DNA of 64,000 nucleotides from Macrotrachela quadricornifera (GCA_022393335.1 JAJEKB010020179.1:96492-160491); one strand, 5' to 3'. Counted from the first letter of the stretch, positions 46,286 through 59,242 are shown. Numbers and translations are program-made. The notes: generated by a model not told the origin, from the sequence alone.

Positions 46286-48241
46286 TTAAAATAAAATATA
46301 TTTGAATGCGAATTTCATCAGTCAAATACTTTATTTCAATAAGATGTACTTTTTTCGAAGCTAAGATATTTAACACATAATATGATTTTGCATTTACCGT
46401 TTTAAATAATTTTATTATTTTTTAATAAAATAGAATCTGTTTTTACTGTCTACTCCACGGAATTAATATTATGATTTTTTTTATCTTATCAATCACATGA
46501 TAAATAATTTTATCAAAGGATTTAGTGAATAAATCGTTTTATCGAAGGATTTAATAAATAAATAATTATTCATAAAATCTATTTAGTAGGAATATATGAT
46601 GAAACCTTATTAATATTATTTAAATAGTAGTATTTAGTATAGTTAGCTAAAATAGTTATGAATAGCTGAAAATTATTACAATATTGTTTTATTATTATTT
46701 ATAGGAACTTTAGAGAAATATGGATTATATGCTATATGTTTAATTGAACTTTTGTCTATTTTAAAGTCTTCTTGACATTCTTTATTAAGAAGTCTAATGA
46801 AGTTTAGATGAATAAAATATATGTGAACGGTTGATTTCAATCACGTAGTTAACTATTCTAGAGCAGCAATTTTTGGGTAAAATCGCATCCGATACACGAG
46901 AACTAAGCGCGTACCAACGCGCTCGAAAAAATATTTGAAATGCTTTTATTTGCAATTAATAAACAAGTTGCGTTTAAACACTTTCTATAGAAAAGCTGCG
47001 TCTAGACGCGTTTCGTAATTTTTTCTAACCACATCTTAACGCGTTCCATATTGAAAATGCGTTTAGATGCATTGTGAAACAGTTTATAATCGTGTGCGAA
47101 CACGTTTTATTACGAAAGCACGTTTCAACGGATCGACTTTACGTTTCATGCTTACATGGGTTTCCAGATCATATGAAAGAGAACTCCTTCTAAACTTTGA
47201 TAGACGCTGATAATATTGTGTTTTGTCCGTACAACAGTGAAGATAAAGCTTGCTGAAAAATAGTATGTTCTTAGTGAGATTCTTGAGTGCAGAAAGTTCT
47301 TTTATAAAGTTAGAAATTTTCCATTATCCGTTACTTCATAACATAAATAGACGCAAATGGTAGCTTCTCTGCTCTTGCTGTTGAAACGATGAATTGAAGC
47401 TGTACTGATAGCTTGTATCTTAACAAATTTGATTAAAGTTTCAGGAAGCTAGTGCCAAAACACCAATCTCAACAGAGAGTCAAGAAAAGTACTGGTGGAT
47501 CGATTTGACTTCTTATGCGTTTCGATTCATTGCACGTTTACATCAGCTACACTTATGGTGTTCTGCGACATTTAGCAAAGAACGGAAATTCTGTTTTTGA
47601 ACCAGGTCTAACACAGATACATTTCGAATTTAATCATATGTAGAAGCTGCTTAACAGTGATGGCATCTAAAAAACGGCTATTTTTAATTTCCTTCTTCAA
47701 TCTCATTATCTGGCGCTACCATTCCACCAAAACTTGTTCACACGCAAAGTTTTGAGATCATAGGAATTGAGGTGAGAAGTTTCTTCAATTTGTCCAAAAC
47801 ATCTTTTCGTACCATTTACAAGAAGTGACAAAAGCTAGAAGTTTCACGTAAAGAAAAATGCAGATCGATCGTAACACTCGGTTCCGTATATTTCGACCAA
47901 TTTCTGATCAGTTATTAGTGAAACATGTTGTCTCATCGATTTTCAACTCGATTAAGAGAAAGCTATCAAGATTTACCACAAGTGAAATGCTTGAAAATTT
48001 ACTGGCCGCCAATAATAAAATCACCAGAAGGAGAAGAAGTTTATTCATTACTAGCAGTCATCTGTCAGTAATAGAGAAATTATTTTCTTACTTCACCAGT
48101 TTTATCATTAACTCCGTTCTTCTTTGATAATAACATTATTTCCGAGTGATCCGTTACTCTTGTTTAATGATCGTTGTAGATTTTTGTTACGGATAATATT
48201 ATGATTATCAAGATCAGATTATAAAACTGATTTTATTGAAT
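46286..48241. other. Repeat-derived intergenic sequence
   Basis: 46960-47140 has many GCGTCTAGACGC-like palindromes shared with 35440-35640, and 47150-47340 is a diverged copy of the 42.5-43.2 kb repeat. A frame at 47858-48127 (89 codons from ATG) has no recognisable family and was left unassigned. Confidence 0.4.
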
Positions 48242-49411
48242 ATGACGTCGTCAGTAAAAGAGTCAAATTTGAAGCCGCTACATCACAATAGGTTCATATG
48301 GGAATATCAAACGAATATGAATCTAGAGGATGCAACACAACCCGCTGAATGGACGTCCTATTCTGATGCTACATCATTAGATATCGAAGAAGCTTATAAA
48401 CGTGATGACAAACAGATAATTGTTGGCGAAAATTATCGGATTCATTTAAATCACTATGTACAAGAACACATTAATAATCCACATCGACAGCGACCTGTTC
48501 GACGACGACGATGTCGTCTTCCTTCAAATATTGGCATCGAAGGAGAAACTGAAGATGAATCATCACGTCGTGAACGTTTTTCATCTTCTTTAGGGTTAGT
48601 TTCGAGTCGCAATGCAACTGGGGATATCACTTATTATGGTTCACCATTTGTCCACATTTGGTTAATGATGTTTACCAAAGGAAAAATGCAGGTTACATTC
48701 GATACTATTTTTCCCGTTGTTGTAAAAGGCTTAATCGAGGAGGGAAAATCTGACACAAAAAATAGAGTGCACGAAATTGAGACGATATTGAACAAGGTTG
48801 AAAAAGATACTCATGGAAAGAGTTCGAAGAAGAGAATAAAAGAGTTACAAGATTGCTGTGCTAAACTTTATACAAAGGCATGTTATATATATCGTGTCGT
48901 AAACACCGCATTACGTGACGATGATCGAACAAGACTGCATACTCTCGGACCATTCTGCTATCTTCTATTTAACTACATTGGTCGTCGTTTCAAAGATAAT
49001 TCTTCAATTCGTGATCTTCTTCGGCAAGTTCTTCGCCCAAACGAAATTCAATCGATGACTCTCTATCGTGGCGATTGTAATTCTAATGGCATTGTAGAAG
49101 AATATCGACGAGCAGCCGGAGACAGTTTCAAATATTTCAAATGGCTTCCATTTGTTTCCACTTCACAGGATCGAGTTGTGGCTGAAAATTTCGCGGTTGA
49201 TGTTTTATATATAATTGAAATGCGATCTTATTCGTCAAACGAAGATCAATGTACAGATCTGACAAACATTGGTCATTATGCGTACGAAAGAGAAATTTTA
49301 TTACTACCAGGCGTACAATTTCAAATAAACAAATTAGAATTCGATAATGAAAGGGGATTACATTTGATTTATATTAAAATTAATTCATCGTACATATCAA
49401 GATTGAAATGA
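48242..49411 (+). CDS. WWE domain-ADP-ribosyltransferase fusion
   Basis: A 389-aa intronless protein; the ATG at 48242 is the first in frame. Residues ~18-90 form a WWE domain (Trp20, Trp37, then YSDATSLDIEEAY, GENYRIHL and an Arg-rich end RPVRRRRC); WWE domains of PARPs and Deltex bind ADP-ribose units. Residues ~138-225 are mostly helical and unassigned. Residues ~230-389 are an R-S-E ART: Arg276 in MTLYRGD, FVSTSQD (306-308) and YEREILLLPG with Glu349 and Glu351, all needed for arginine-type transfer. Intact catalytic residues suggest activity. Reader and writer of ADP-ribose in one chain suggests it adds to already modified targets; that is inference. A+T-rich 3' flank with AATAAA near 49477. 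Confidence 0.87.
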   Translation: MTSSVKESNLKPLHHNRFIWEYQTNMNLEDATQPAEWTSYSDATSLDIEEAYKRDDKQIIVGENYRIHLNHYVQEHINNPHRQRPVRRRRCRLPSNIGIEGETEDESSRRERFSSSLGLVSSRNATGDITYYGSPFVHIWLMMFTKGKMQVTFDTIFPVVVKGLIEEGKSDTKNRVHEIETILNKVEKDTHGKSSKKRIKELQDCCAKLYTKACYIYRVVNTALRDDDRTRLHTLGPFCYLLFNYIGRRFKDNSSIRDLLRQVLRPNEIQSMTLYRGDCNSNGIVEEYRRAAGDSFKYFKWLPFVSTSQDRVVAENFAVDVLYIIEMRSYSSNEDQCTDLTNIGHYAYEREILLLPGVQFQINKLEFDNERGLHLIYIKINSSYISRLK

Positions 49412-50200
49412 TTGTTGAGACTTTTCAATTTAGAAATATTAATAAATCGATTTGTAAAAAAATATTCAATAATCTAAATAAAATAAGTTGATCTTATAAT
49501 TTTTTTTCCGATTATATATGTATTAGTATTTTATTTATATCACTCTCATTTTCACATTCACTTCCACCAAAAACGCATAAAACAAAACGAATGAACTATA
49601 TAATAAAGCATCAAAGAATGCTTATCGTCTCCTCTTTGCTAATACATTTTGGTCTGCCAAGAGGAATATCTTGAAAGCGAAGAGGTAAACAAAACAGAAG
49701 AAAGAAGCAAAATATCGAAAGGGAACGAGAAAAGAAATAGTATTAGAACTGTATGAATGTTTTCGATGAGCATCATGATACTAATGATCCTGATACTATG
49801 ATGAAAGATTTTTAATTTTGGTTTTAAATTTTCACTAAAATTAATCAACTAATATTTATATTATATACTATTTTGTAGAGTGAGTTTTGCTCTACAAAAC
49901 TGTATACTTCATATCTCTATATTTTGTTTTTTTAAGTGATAAGTCAAATATCACACTTTTTTCTTATGAAAAATGTAATCTTTTTTTGATGATTTTATAT
50001 ATATCATGTAAATTTGATGGTCTTAATTTAACGATCCCACGAATTTTATTCGTGTAACAGATAGAACTATTGAAAAGGTTCAAAATGAGTATCAGATCCA
50101 TATAAAAAAAAACAATGAGTGGTCGAATCTTGAAAATATTTTTTTTCCTGTTCTGTTTAAATTTCAAGCTCCTCGGACATCATCGAATTGCGAACCCTCG
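49412..50200. other. Intergenic, no gene seen
   Basis: Holds the 3' end of the WWE-ART gene. Minus-strand open frames near 49639-50167 lack family resemblance. Confidence 0.35.
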
Positions 50201-50540
50201 GAAACACTGTCTCATNNNNNNNNNNCTCGGAAACACTGTCTCATCGCATACTCATTTTCGACTCCTCGGACAAACTTCGATCGCTCGAAACCCATCGAAA
50301 TCCTAACTACTCGAAGAAAGGGAAACTATCGATAACAGACTTTCGATCAGTTGAAGGCTAACGACATACCGAGTGGTTGAAAACATTGTTCCATTGTTCA
50401 ATCATTTTCCATTCCTCGAATACTTTTTCGACCGCTCGAAGCCTATCGAAATTGCAATTACTTGAAGAGAGAAGACCCTTCGGCAAGATACTTTTGATTG
50501 CTCGATATGATATCGAATAGATGAAGCTTATCGGAACATG
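50200..50540. repeat. ~151-bp degenerate tandem repeat with assembly gap
   Basis: CGCTCGAAACCCATCGAAAT near 50282 recurs as CGCTCGAAGCCTATCGAAAT near 50433. Ten N at 50216-50225 are flanked on both sides by CTCGGAAACACTGTCTCAT, so the gap sits inside a collapsed repeat. TCGA-rich motifs continue through the region. No gene; 50541-51916 also shows none. Confidence 0.65.
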
Positions 50541-51916
50541 GAGTAATCGGTGAGTGAAAACTTATCAATAAAATAGTTTCGATCATTTATTTTTATTTTG
50601 GTTACTGAAAACTTCGAAATTCAATTTGTGAGTAATCTTTCATTTTTAGTCCCATGTCATTAGAGAATTTTTGTTTGATAGATACCTTTAAATAGCTCTA
50701 CGATTTCGACAAGATTATTCATTAACTATAGCTGGGATTATAAGAGAATATTTTCACATTCCTGAAGAAAATGTATTCATGATGAATTTGAATTTTTGAA
50801 GATCTCAAACATTCCGAGCTCTTAGTGTCACTCTGATTTTCAGTGGCTCATTAGCAAAGACCTAGTCGATGGGATTATTTTGAGCTGAACAATCAGTTTG
50901 GTTTAGAATAATTGAAGATTCTAAACTTAAAGCGAGTAGAGAAGTGAGATTTATCCTTATTCTAGTTTGTTCCAGTATTTCTATTATTATTTTGTTATAT
51001 ATTCTAGTTTATTTTTAAGCATAAATCTGAGCCCCCTACTTAATGCAACGAGATCTATAATAGATAGAATTGTTTTTCTCAATCATCGATAAATACTATA
51101 TTTATAAAAGACTTTTTTGGAAAAAAATGCATATTATGAAAATAAATTAAAAATAAACAAATAAATGAATTTTATACAAGGAAATTTAAAATTGGATACA
51201 GGAAAAAAGTTTTTTGAAAATTTATAAAAATTTCGAGTGCTCGGAATAGCGACTGTTCGAACTTCGCGAACTCTATCTATCGAAATACTCATCTGGTGAC
51301 AGCTTGGGTAGCTTTAACTAATAGTAAGTCAATATTGATAAGCGTTTTTTGTGTTGTCAAATCAATACGTTGTAAAGTAGTATGGTAATCATGGTCACTA
51401 AACAGTATGTAATGATACGCAAAAGTTAATAGGCGATATGGTACTTCTTATTACCATCAAAAGATAGCCTATGATCGATCGTATATATGGTAAAAAAATC
51501 TCGGTTCTAGCTCGTGCTGTTCTATAGATATCGAAAATTTACTGAAACGTAGTACTGTAAAAATATCAGACAAATTGATGCCATTAATTGAGCAACAATG
51601 GTCGTGACTTATGTGCAATGCCCCCTATAAGGTTTTCTATTGGTTTTATTTCTACCACAGACTAGTTTTCTACTGCAATTTATGACACAATCACATCTAT
51701 ATGTTGAGTAAGTAAATAAGACATGAATTTTTCCTTCCATTTTATTAAACACGACGTCACTCTGACAATAATAACTTCTAATTTAAAAGCACATTTTTCA
51801 TTCCTTCTTATCGATTTTATAAAAAAACAACACACACAACTCTATGTAGATCAATCGCATGTACATAAATTACAGTTGAGAAAAAAAAATTCTTTCTCTT
51901 AGATTATCAGAAACAC

Positions 51917-53848
51917 ATGAATAAAATTAAACGTCAACTAAGTACGTTTCTTTTGGACAATGAAGAAACAAAACATATACGAAGTAAGTGTATTACCACA
52001 TTTTTTTTCGAATGTAAAATCTATTTTCTAACTTTTACTATAGAATCATCGATCAACGAAAAGTAGGTCACAGAAAAAAGAAATGATTTTCAATTAGTTT
52101 TTCTACACATATTTTTATATAGAAATTCAGTAACGTGTTTGGAAGATTTATCCAATGAAGTTTTATTCGAAATTTTCGATTATTTTGATGGTTACGAATT
52201 ATGGAATACATTTCGAAATATGAATATTTATTTCCAAAATTTATTCATTTATTCATCTTATCGATTAAAAACTAATTCTAACTATTATAAAGAATTTGAT
52301 TTATCTAACTATTGCACTGAATTTATTCTTCCTAATCGACATCGTATCATTTCACTTCAATTAATTAATGAAAAAACAACAAAATTATTCTTTAAATCAA
52401 TATTTATCGATTCATCATTTCAGTATCTTCAATTAATTCGTTTATCTTCTATGCCAAAAAGACAAATAATAAATCTTCTTCAAATCTTCTCTTCTCTTCC
52501 TCAGCTTTTTGTAATAGATCTACATGTTCAATTTAATGATTGGAACGACGATTGTACTGAGATTTATTCATTAATTTTGAAATTACCTGTATTAAAATCA
52601 AATACATTCACTCTCTACACATCTGAACTAAGAGTTTTATTACCAATCAATACTAACAATCAATTTAGTACCATCAAATATCTAGTTATCAATCATTCTT
52701 GCTATTTTAATGATTTATTGACTATACTCTCATACACACCTCAACTTCGTCATCTGACTTGTAAGCGAAGCGTTAAATCAAATAAGATTAGTGATGAAAA
52801 AGTATCATTCACATTGCCTAATCTATATTATATATCCATGAAACAATGGTATTTAATTAACTTTAATGAATTTCAATCATTTCTTAGGCAAATAGGTTCT
52901 CAAATTCGAGTATTTCGTATCAGTATTAGACATGCCCGAACTTATCTTGATGCTAATCGATGGGAATACATCATTTCACAACATCTTCCATTACTAGAAA
53001 GATTTTATTTTCGTTACTACGAATTTTTTTCGGAAAATTCCTATGAAGATGAATTTCAGAAATCAATCAGCCGATTTATTTCATCATTTTGGACTAAACA
53101 AGAATGCATCATTCAGTTAATAATCAGTAAAAATATACACGAAGACGATTATCTGGAATTTTCAATTCTACCATATAGGTTAGTAAAGTATATTTTTAAA
53201 ATATGATCACATTTCTTCTTTAGAAAAAAATGGTATAATTTACCTGAAGATATTGAGAATAATAAATACTTTAATCAATCACGAGATGATTTATGTTCAA
53301 TCGAAAAGAAGATGAATGAATCAATAGATAAATATAATACATCTGTTGGAATCATCGAAGGCGATTTTAAGCTTGAAGAAATCATTCTACTTTACAAAAT
53401 TATTCAGATTACTGAATTGGAATTTTTTCCTGATAGTGATCACATTAAATCATTAATTGATCTTATCAATCATTTTCCTAATTTGAATACATTGACTGTG
53501 GGCTCTGCATTATTATATAAATCAGATTATTCATTAATAGAGAAAACTAACAAAATTACTAAAGTGAAAATTTTAGAAGTCAAGGAACTATCATATATTC
53601 AATTTGTCTTAAATCTTTGTCCATTCATTTTATATCTTGAAATTCAATATTGGTTTGATATCGATTTGAAATTACTTATAGAATGTATTTTAACACAGAG
53701 TCCACGTTATTTGCATACTTTAGGTCTTTGTATTGAAAAAAATATTGATGAAACAATTGAAAATTTGAAAATTATTGATTTGGATAGATTAACTGAAGAA
53801 TATATCATCAAGTATTTATATGGCAGAATCTATATACAATGGAAATAA
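51917..53848 (+). CDS. F-box/leucine-rich protein with 19-nt exon
   Basis: Four exons: 51917-51983, 52044-52062 (19 nt), 52123-53178 and 53224-53848, giving 588 aa; introns are 60, 60 and 45 bp and phases agree throughout. Exons 1-2 supply the first ~30 residues (MNKIKRQLSTFLLDNEETKH), followed by CLEDLSNEVLFEIFDYFDG, an F-box of the same form as the gene at 3769. The rest is Leu/Ile/Asn/Phe-rich with irregular leucine-rich-like segments. Expected role: substrate adaptor of an SCF ubiquitin ligase. AATAAA occurs at 53941. A small hairpin AAGAGTGTAAATACTCTT follows at 53866-53883. Confidence 0.8.
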
Positions 53849-54845
53849 TATTGACTCTCTTTTTCTAAGAGTGTAAATACTCTTTTAAAAGAGAATTGAA
53901 CTGCTTCCTTTAAATCAAATCTCATCTGTAAAATGGTAAAATAAACAATTTATGAATCAAATGATTTGAATGCTTCTATAAATGGAAGAAGTATCGGACT
54001 AAAAAGACAAGAAACAATTGAAAGTATTTTGAATGAATAATCATTCATCATCAATTTTTATTTTAGTTAGTATGTGTTTCTTTCCAAATTCTGTGACTGT
54101 AAAATATGTAATAGTAGAAATTATAATGCTGACAAATGAATTTTATTTAATAAAGATAAGAATATAATAGTACCTTTTTGCGCTAGAGATAATATCAGTT
54201 ATCTTTTGTCACATCATTATTTGATACACAAATATAAAACCTTTTTGAAATTTTTTGTGAAATATAATATGTATAACAAACAGATATGCAGTGAGTATGT
54301 TATTCAAAATAATGGATCTCACTAGAAATGCGATAGTGTCAATATACCATTCATCACTACATCGTACTATCAGTGTAGCGGTCTTTGGTAGAAGTTAGCA
54401 TGCATCAAATCAAGGCGATCAGTTTGATGAATTATAAGCCCGAACCATAGCCGAGTATGATCTATTCCATCTTAAAAATGTTATTTTTCAAAAATAACGA
54501 TTTTGTTATTAAAGCTGTTTAAGAATTTTCAAGTTTCAGAAAGCTCAATTTGTATATATTTCGTTGAAATTGTCATATTCAATTTGCTAGTTCGGGAAAG
54601 AGTGATTTTTTTTTGTTTTTACGGTTTAGTTCAATTTTGTAAAACTCAGCTGTTTTCTTCAAATATATCTTTTCCTAACTGAAAAAAATTTTATCCAACA
54701 ATTTCGATAGATTACGTACAGATTTTAATTGCTATACTTCAAAAATCATCATTAGATCGAAGGATTATCGTAATTTTATCATGTATCCTTCATCTTCATT
54801 GTTAATTAATGAGTGTATATCTAAAATCCTGCATTCTTTTGTCAG
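53849..54845. other. Intergenic / 5' region of the Kelch gene
   Basis: Should hold the promoter and first exon of the Kelch gene; no ATG exon with matching phase was convincing. Confidence 0.35.
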
Positions 54846-56445
54846 GACACTTGTAGTATCTCTCTTATCCTTATAATAAATTTTATAGTTACATTCGTCT
54901 TGGTATCAACATTTATCGTTGTTACATCGAAAAAGCTTGAAAGAGGTATTATTAATGCATTATTATCAACTCCTGTACGAACTCCGATCAAGACTCTGCA
55001 GTCAGGTAAGCCATACTTCTTTACGCCTCTAAGTAACACTTTCGAGTCAAGCAGATATAGTAGCTTTAAATTCAAAATAATATTCACTTATCTGCAAAGA
55101 ATCTAAAAAAGACATGATTATGAGCTAGTAAAAGAAGTACAAAATGATGAGTAAATCTTAGTCAATCTTATAATAAGATCTTTTATGACACAAAAGATCA
55201 TACGACATTAATCAAGAGACTGTTGTTTTTTTTGTATAAGTATCTATCAATGAGGAAAATCTTCTACAACTGTGTAAGAATCTGTAATTGATTTCATTGT
55301 CTAGTTGTTCCATCTAGACACGTATTCTTCTTAAAAAGAATACATGTAAATGATTTTATCTAGGATGGTCTGATACTAGTAAGATGCATTATGGACGATC
55401 TGGGCATATAGCAATTGTATTAACTAATGGTAAACTGCTAGTCAGTGGTGGATGGAAGAATACGATCGATCCTCCTCTAAATGATGCTGAATTGTATGAT
55501 CCATCAACATCAACTTGGACAACTGTTAGTAGCATGCATGTTCGACGACAGTATCATACAGCATCTTTATTAGCTAATGGAAAAGTTTTAGTTACTGGTG
55601 GAATGAAGGATGATAGTGTTGTTGCTCTAAATACTGCTGAGTTGTATGATCCATCAACAGGACTTTGGACAATGACTGGTGATATGAAGGATAAACGAGC
55701 TGGACATACTGCATCTGTATTAGCAAATGGAAAAGTGTTAGTTACTGGTGGAGGAACAGATAATATTAATATAATCAATACGACTGAGTTATATGATCCA
55801 TTGACAGGAATTTGGACGATGACTGGTAACATGAATAGTCCACGAGTGGGACACACAGCAACTATATTAAATAATGGACAAATATTGGTAACTGCTGGAG
55901 CAACAAATGACAATGGTCTACTCAGTATGACTGAATTGTATGATCCATTAACAGGAATTTGGACAACGACTGGTAAAATGAAGCATGCAAGATGTGCACA
56001 CACAGCATCAATATTAACCAATGGGAAAGTTTTGGTCACTGGTGGATTGAATGATCAAACTATTGTAATTCGTACAAGTGAATTGTATGATCCATCAACA
56101 AAAACTTGGACAATGGCTAATAGTATGAAGTTTGAACGAGCTTGGCATACGGCATCTCTACTAAAAAATGGAGATGTGTTAATTGCTGGTGGATCGAATA
56201 ATACTAATTTTCCTTTTTATAGTACGGAGTTGTATAATCCATCAACAGAAATTTGGACAATGGCTGAGAGCATGCATTTTGCACGTTCTGATCATAGAGC
56301 ATCCATATTAACAAACGGAAAAGTGATAGTTACTGGAGGAATTGGTATTTTGGAACTTCCAAAAACTCCTGAGTTGTATAGTCCATCATCAGAAATTTAT
56401 CCATCTGTTACTAACATTAACAAATGGAAAAATGGGAATTATTGA
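54846..56445 (+). CDS. Membrane-anchored Kelch propeller protein (first exon unresolved)
   Basis: Two exons are clear: 54846-55005 and 55364-56445, joined in phase (TCAG|GATGG). The first begins after an acceptor TTTTGTCAG and encodes a strongly hydrophobic segment (SLILIINFIVTFVLVSTFIV) followed by a short Lys/Arg/Thr-Pro stretch, suggesting a single-pass anchor. The second encodes seven Kelch-type repeats of the pattern HTASxLxNGKVLVTGG...ELYDPSTxxW, together a beta-propeller. At least 413 aa. Start codon lies in an upstream exon not identified. Such anchor-plus-propeller proteins are numerous in bdelloids, and the topology suggests a type II protein with the propeller outside; ligand unknown. 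AATAAA at 56516-56521. Confidence 0.75.
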
Positions 56446-57348
56446 TGAAAATAATGATGCAACTTTCAACAATACACAACCATATTAATCATTTTAAACA
56501 AACAATTTTAATTACAATAAATCATTTGTATAATGTAATATGAAAATATTATAGTATTAGCAGTACACACAATATAAACTATACTAAACGATGTTTTCAG
56601 AGGAGTGCATCAAGTTTAAAGAGTAAATGAATGTTTTATGATCAATATAAAAATTCATTTTGTTGCATCATAATTACGATCGGTTGTAATTATACAACGT
56701 CCTTCTTTTGAACTATTCGAAGAAAAATAAGCGTTCGTCAGATTTTACATCAGATGTAACGCAGTTAGCGCTCAATGGGATTTATTGAACAGTGTGCATT
56801 ACTAATGAACGAATATATTATGATATCACTTTATGTATAAAGAAAGATATTCTCCTACTACTAAAATAGTTGCTTCAAAAAACATTTATTCTTTTACTAT
56901 TATATATACGCAGTGAAAAGAACGATATCGCTTTAGAAAAATATTATCAGTAAGAGGATCTCTAATGAGAAAATTATGGAAAACATGTCAATCGTGTCAT
57001 TAATAGGTTCATTGATATTATTACACTACAAATGATGCAGTACTCATTTTTTATATAGACTCCACAGGAATCTTCAGCCACTCATAAAATATGATACTGA
57101 TAAAAAAAAGTTTGAAATAAGACTGGTAAGCTGCATACTTCCTAAATGAAGAAATTATAGATGTTAAAATGTATACAGTAAAAAAAATTGTTTCCCATTT
57201 CCTCTATAGATAACGAAAATATTGAATGATAGTATTCTATTAATACTCTTTCTGAGCTATGAATTATAACATAAACCAATTCGAAGAGGACATCGATACA
57301 GCATGATACCTGTAGAAAATGTTTTTTACAAATTTTATTCAAAAACCT
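56446..57348. other. Intergenic, no gene seen
   Basis: Downstream of the Kelch gene. A+T-rich with no coding frame or repeat recognised apart from the gene's polyadenylation signal. Confidence 0.35.
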
Positions 57349-57480
57349 GTGCAACTTGGTGGTCGTTAAAGCATCGGAATGATCATTTATTCCACCAGTA
57401 ATTAAAACTTTTCCATTTGTCAAGACAAATACTGTGTACCCTTATCGTACATACATCATTCTACCTGTATTTATCCAAAT
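57349..57480 (-). pseudogene. Decayed Kelch repeat fragment
   Basis: Minus strand reads WINTGRMMYVR, an in-frame TAA (57444-57442), then TNGKVLITGGINDHSDALTT and TKLH. One Kelch repeat with the family's VLTNGKVLITGG signature, broken by the stop and without further repeats. Probably a remnant of a duplicated gene related to that at 54846-56445. Confidence 0.7.
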
Positions 57481-59205
57481 TTTCGTTCATGAATTATTGA
57501 TGCTACCAAACAGATTTGCGTACACGTAATCAGAAATGATTAGAAAATTGGTTAAGAAAACTTTAAGAAACATCTTATAAAAACCTATGATATATAATTC
57601 GATGCATCTCTGTGTCCTCTTTTTTACAGTAACGACTATAACTCTTTATTTTATTCCAATGAAAAATTATTTAAAATATACCTACTTACCTTTTTTTCTG
57701 AATGAATAATAGTAATAAAAAATAATCAGTTCGATCTGCTAAAGAATTCGTAACATTCGTTTAGAGTTTTTGTACATAATTCTTGTTCAAGCTAAACACT
57801 TTACTAATTTATTACAATAATGAAAAGACAGGTGTGACTTATTGTGAGGTTCATTTGACGGTAAATAGTTCAGAAAAAATGAAGAACGTCTCATGCCATT
57901 CCCATGTAACCATTTAGATCAATATCAGGTGGTAAAAATTCTATCGGTTTTAAGTTTGATTTGTGCAAGCCCGACTACCTCTATTGAAAACATTGTGCAT
58001 AATTTCAAATTAATCTGCTGAATACTTATATATAATAGTGATATCACGTTCAACAACGAATATTGTCAATTTATTTAAATGTCTTTTAGGACATTGGATC
58101 TCAAAAGTAATACTTTATTATCTCCAAGGAAAGAAACAATGAATATAGAACAGAAAAACATTTCTGTAACTCAGTAAATAATACTCTGTGAGATTACTCG
58201 ATGAGAGATAATCGATTCTTTGCAAAATCTATGAATAAAATTTCAGAGGACTCAGCTTTTTGCAGCGTCATCACTATTTGTAATCTTTGAAAACGTAGTT
58301 CAAGCAATTCCAGGTAAAAAATAATATTCATGAATTTTTAGAAAACCTAATTTTTGTCAAAAATAACGATTGTTAAAGATTTTTGAATTTGCTTTTATAT
58401 TCTTTTCTATATAATTGAAATACAAAAATTTCGTATAAACACTGCATAATTAACTATAGAGAAAATATGAAACTCAATTAGAACATGAATTAATTTGATC
58501 ACTTAACAACATCCATGTTTCTGTATTGAACTGAGTTATAAAAATTTAGTAGCAAAACATATCAAAAGAGATTAGTATTCATTTCTGACTTTCTGTGAAA
58601 GAATAAGATAACATATATGGTAACAATTCTACAAAAACAAATGACTTCACTATCAATTTAATAGTCACAATAATTTTTATTTTAATAATCTTGTCATGAG
58701 TTAGAAATAGATAAATATTATATCTCCCTCCATGTAAAATGGACTGACTGAATCGGCAATTAAAAAAAATATAGTTGATCTACTCGCTGCTGCTGTTAAA
58801 AAAAAATAATAAGTGTCCAACAACCCTGACTGACTTCTGTACACAACTGAACACTGACGTTTCTACAGATAAGCATTACAGTATGGTGAACACGTATCGT
58901 ATCTTTATTCATTAAATTCATCAACATATAAAAAGTAATCTATAGTAGATGTCACCTCTTTCCCATCGAACTCTTCGCTAACATTCTCTTTATTGGAACG
59001 TTATCATTATAAAATTCTTCTATTGGCGTCCTAATGTGAAAAAATATCTTTCATGTCGTCCTTTTGCTAGAAGAACAACAAAATAACACCATGCTTATGA
59101 CGAAGCATTTCTTTTTTTTCTTTCTTTCTTTCCTTTTTTCTTTTTCTTCTATGCGTCATTGTGTTCGTTTTGCCCTAGTTAAAATGACGAGGCATAAAAT
59201 GTATT
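57481..59205. other. Intergenic, one exon-like island
   Basis: 58246-58313 looks like an exon (acceptor ATTTCAG, open frame TQLFAASSLFVIFENVVQAI, donor GTAAAA), but no partner exons were found. A long C/T-rich tract lies at 59108-59155, just upstream of the next promoter. Confidence 0.3.
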
Positions 59206-59209
59206 AATC

Positions 59210-59242
59210 TATATAAACAAGAATATGGATATACATCATTCA
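59210..59242 (+). promoter_or_regulatory. TATA box and CATCATTCA initiator
   Basis: TATATAAA at 59210-59217 is followed 24 bases later by CATCATTCA (59234-59242). A leader follows with a likely 61-bp intron 59276-59336 (AG|GTAAAC to TTTTAG) before the ATG at 59400. The same pair stands at 29182-29219. Confidence 0.55.

Noticed and set aside
47858..48127. 89-codon frame before the WWE-ART gene
   Set aside because: Starts with ATG but has no recognisable domain, no splice partners, and lies in repeat-derived sequence; left unassigned.
55554..56039. 161-codon open frame on the minus strand over the Kelch gene
   Set aside because: Antisense shadow of the Kelch repeats, which have a stronger family signature on the plus strand.
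59108..59155. C/T-rich tract as a regulatory element
   Set aside because: Looks like an ordinary polypyrimidine microsatellite; nothing beyond its position near a promoter supports function.
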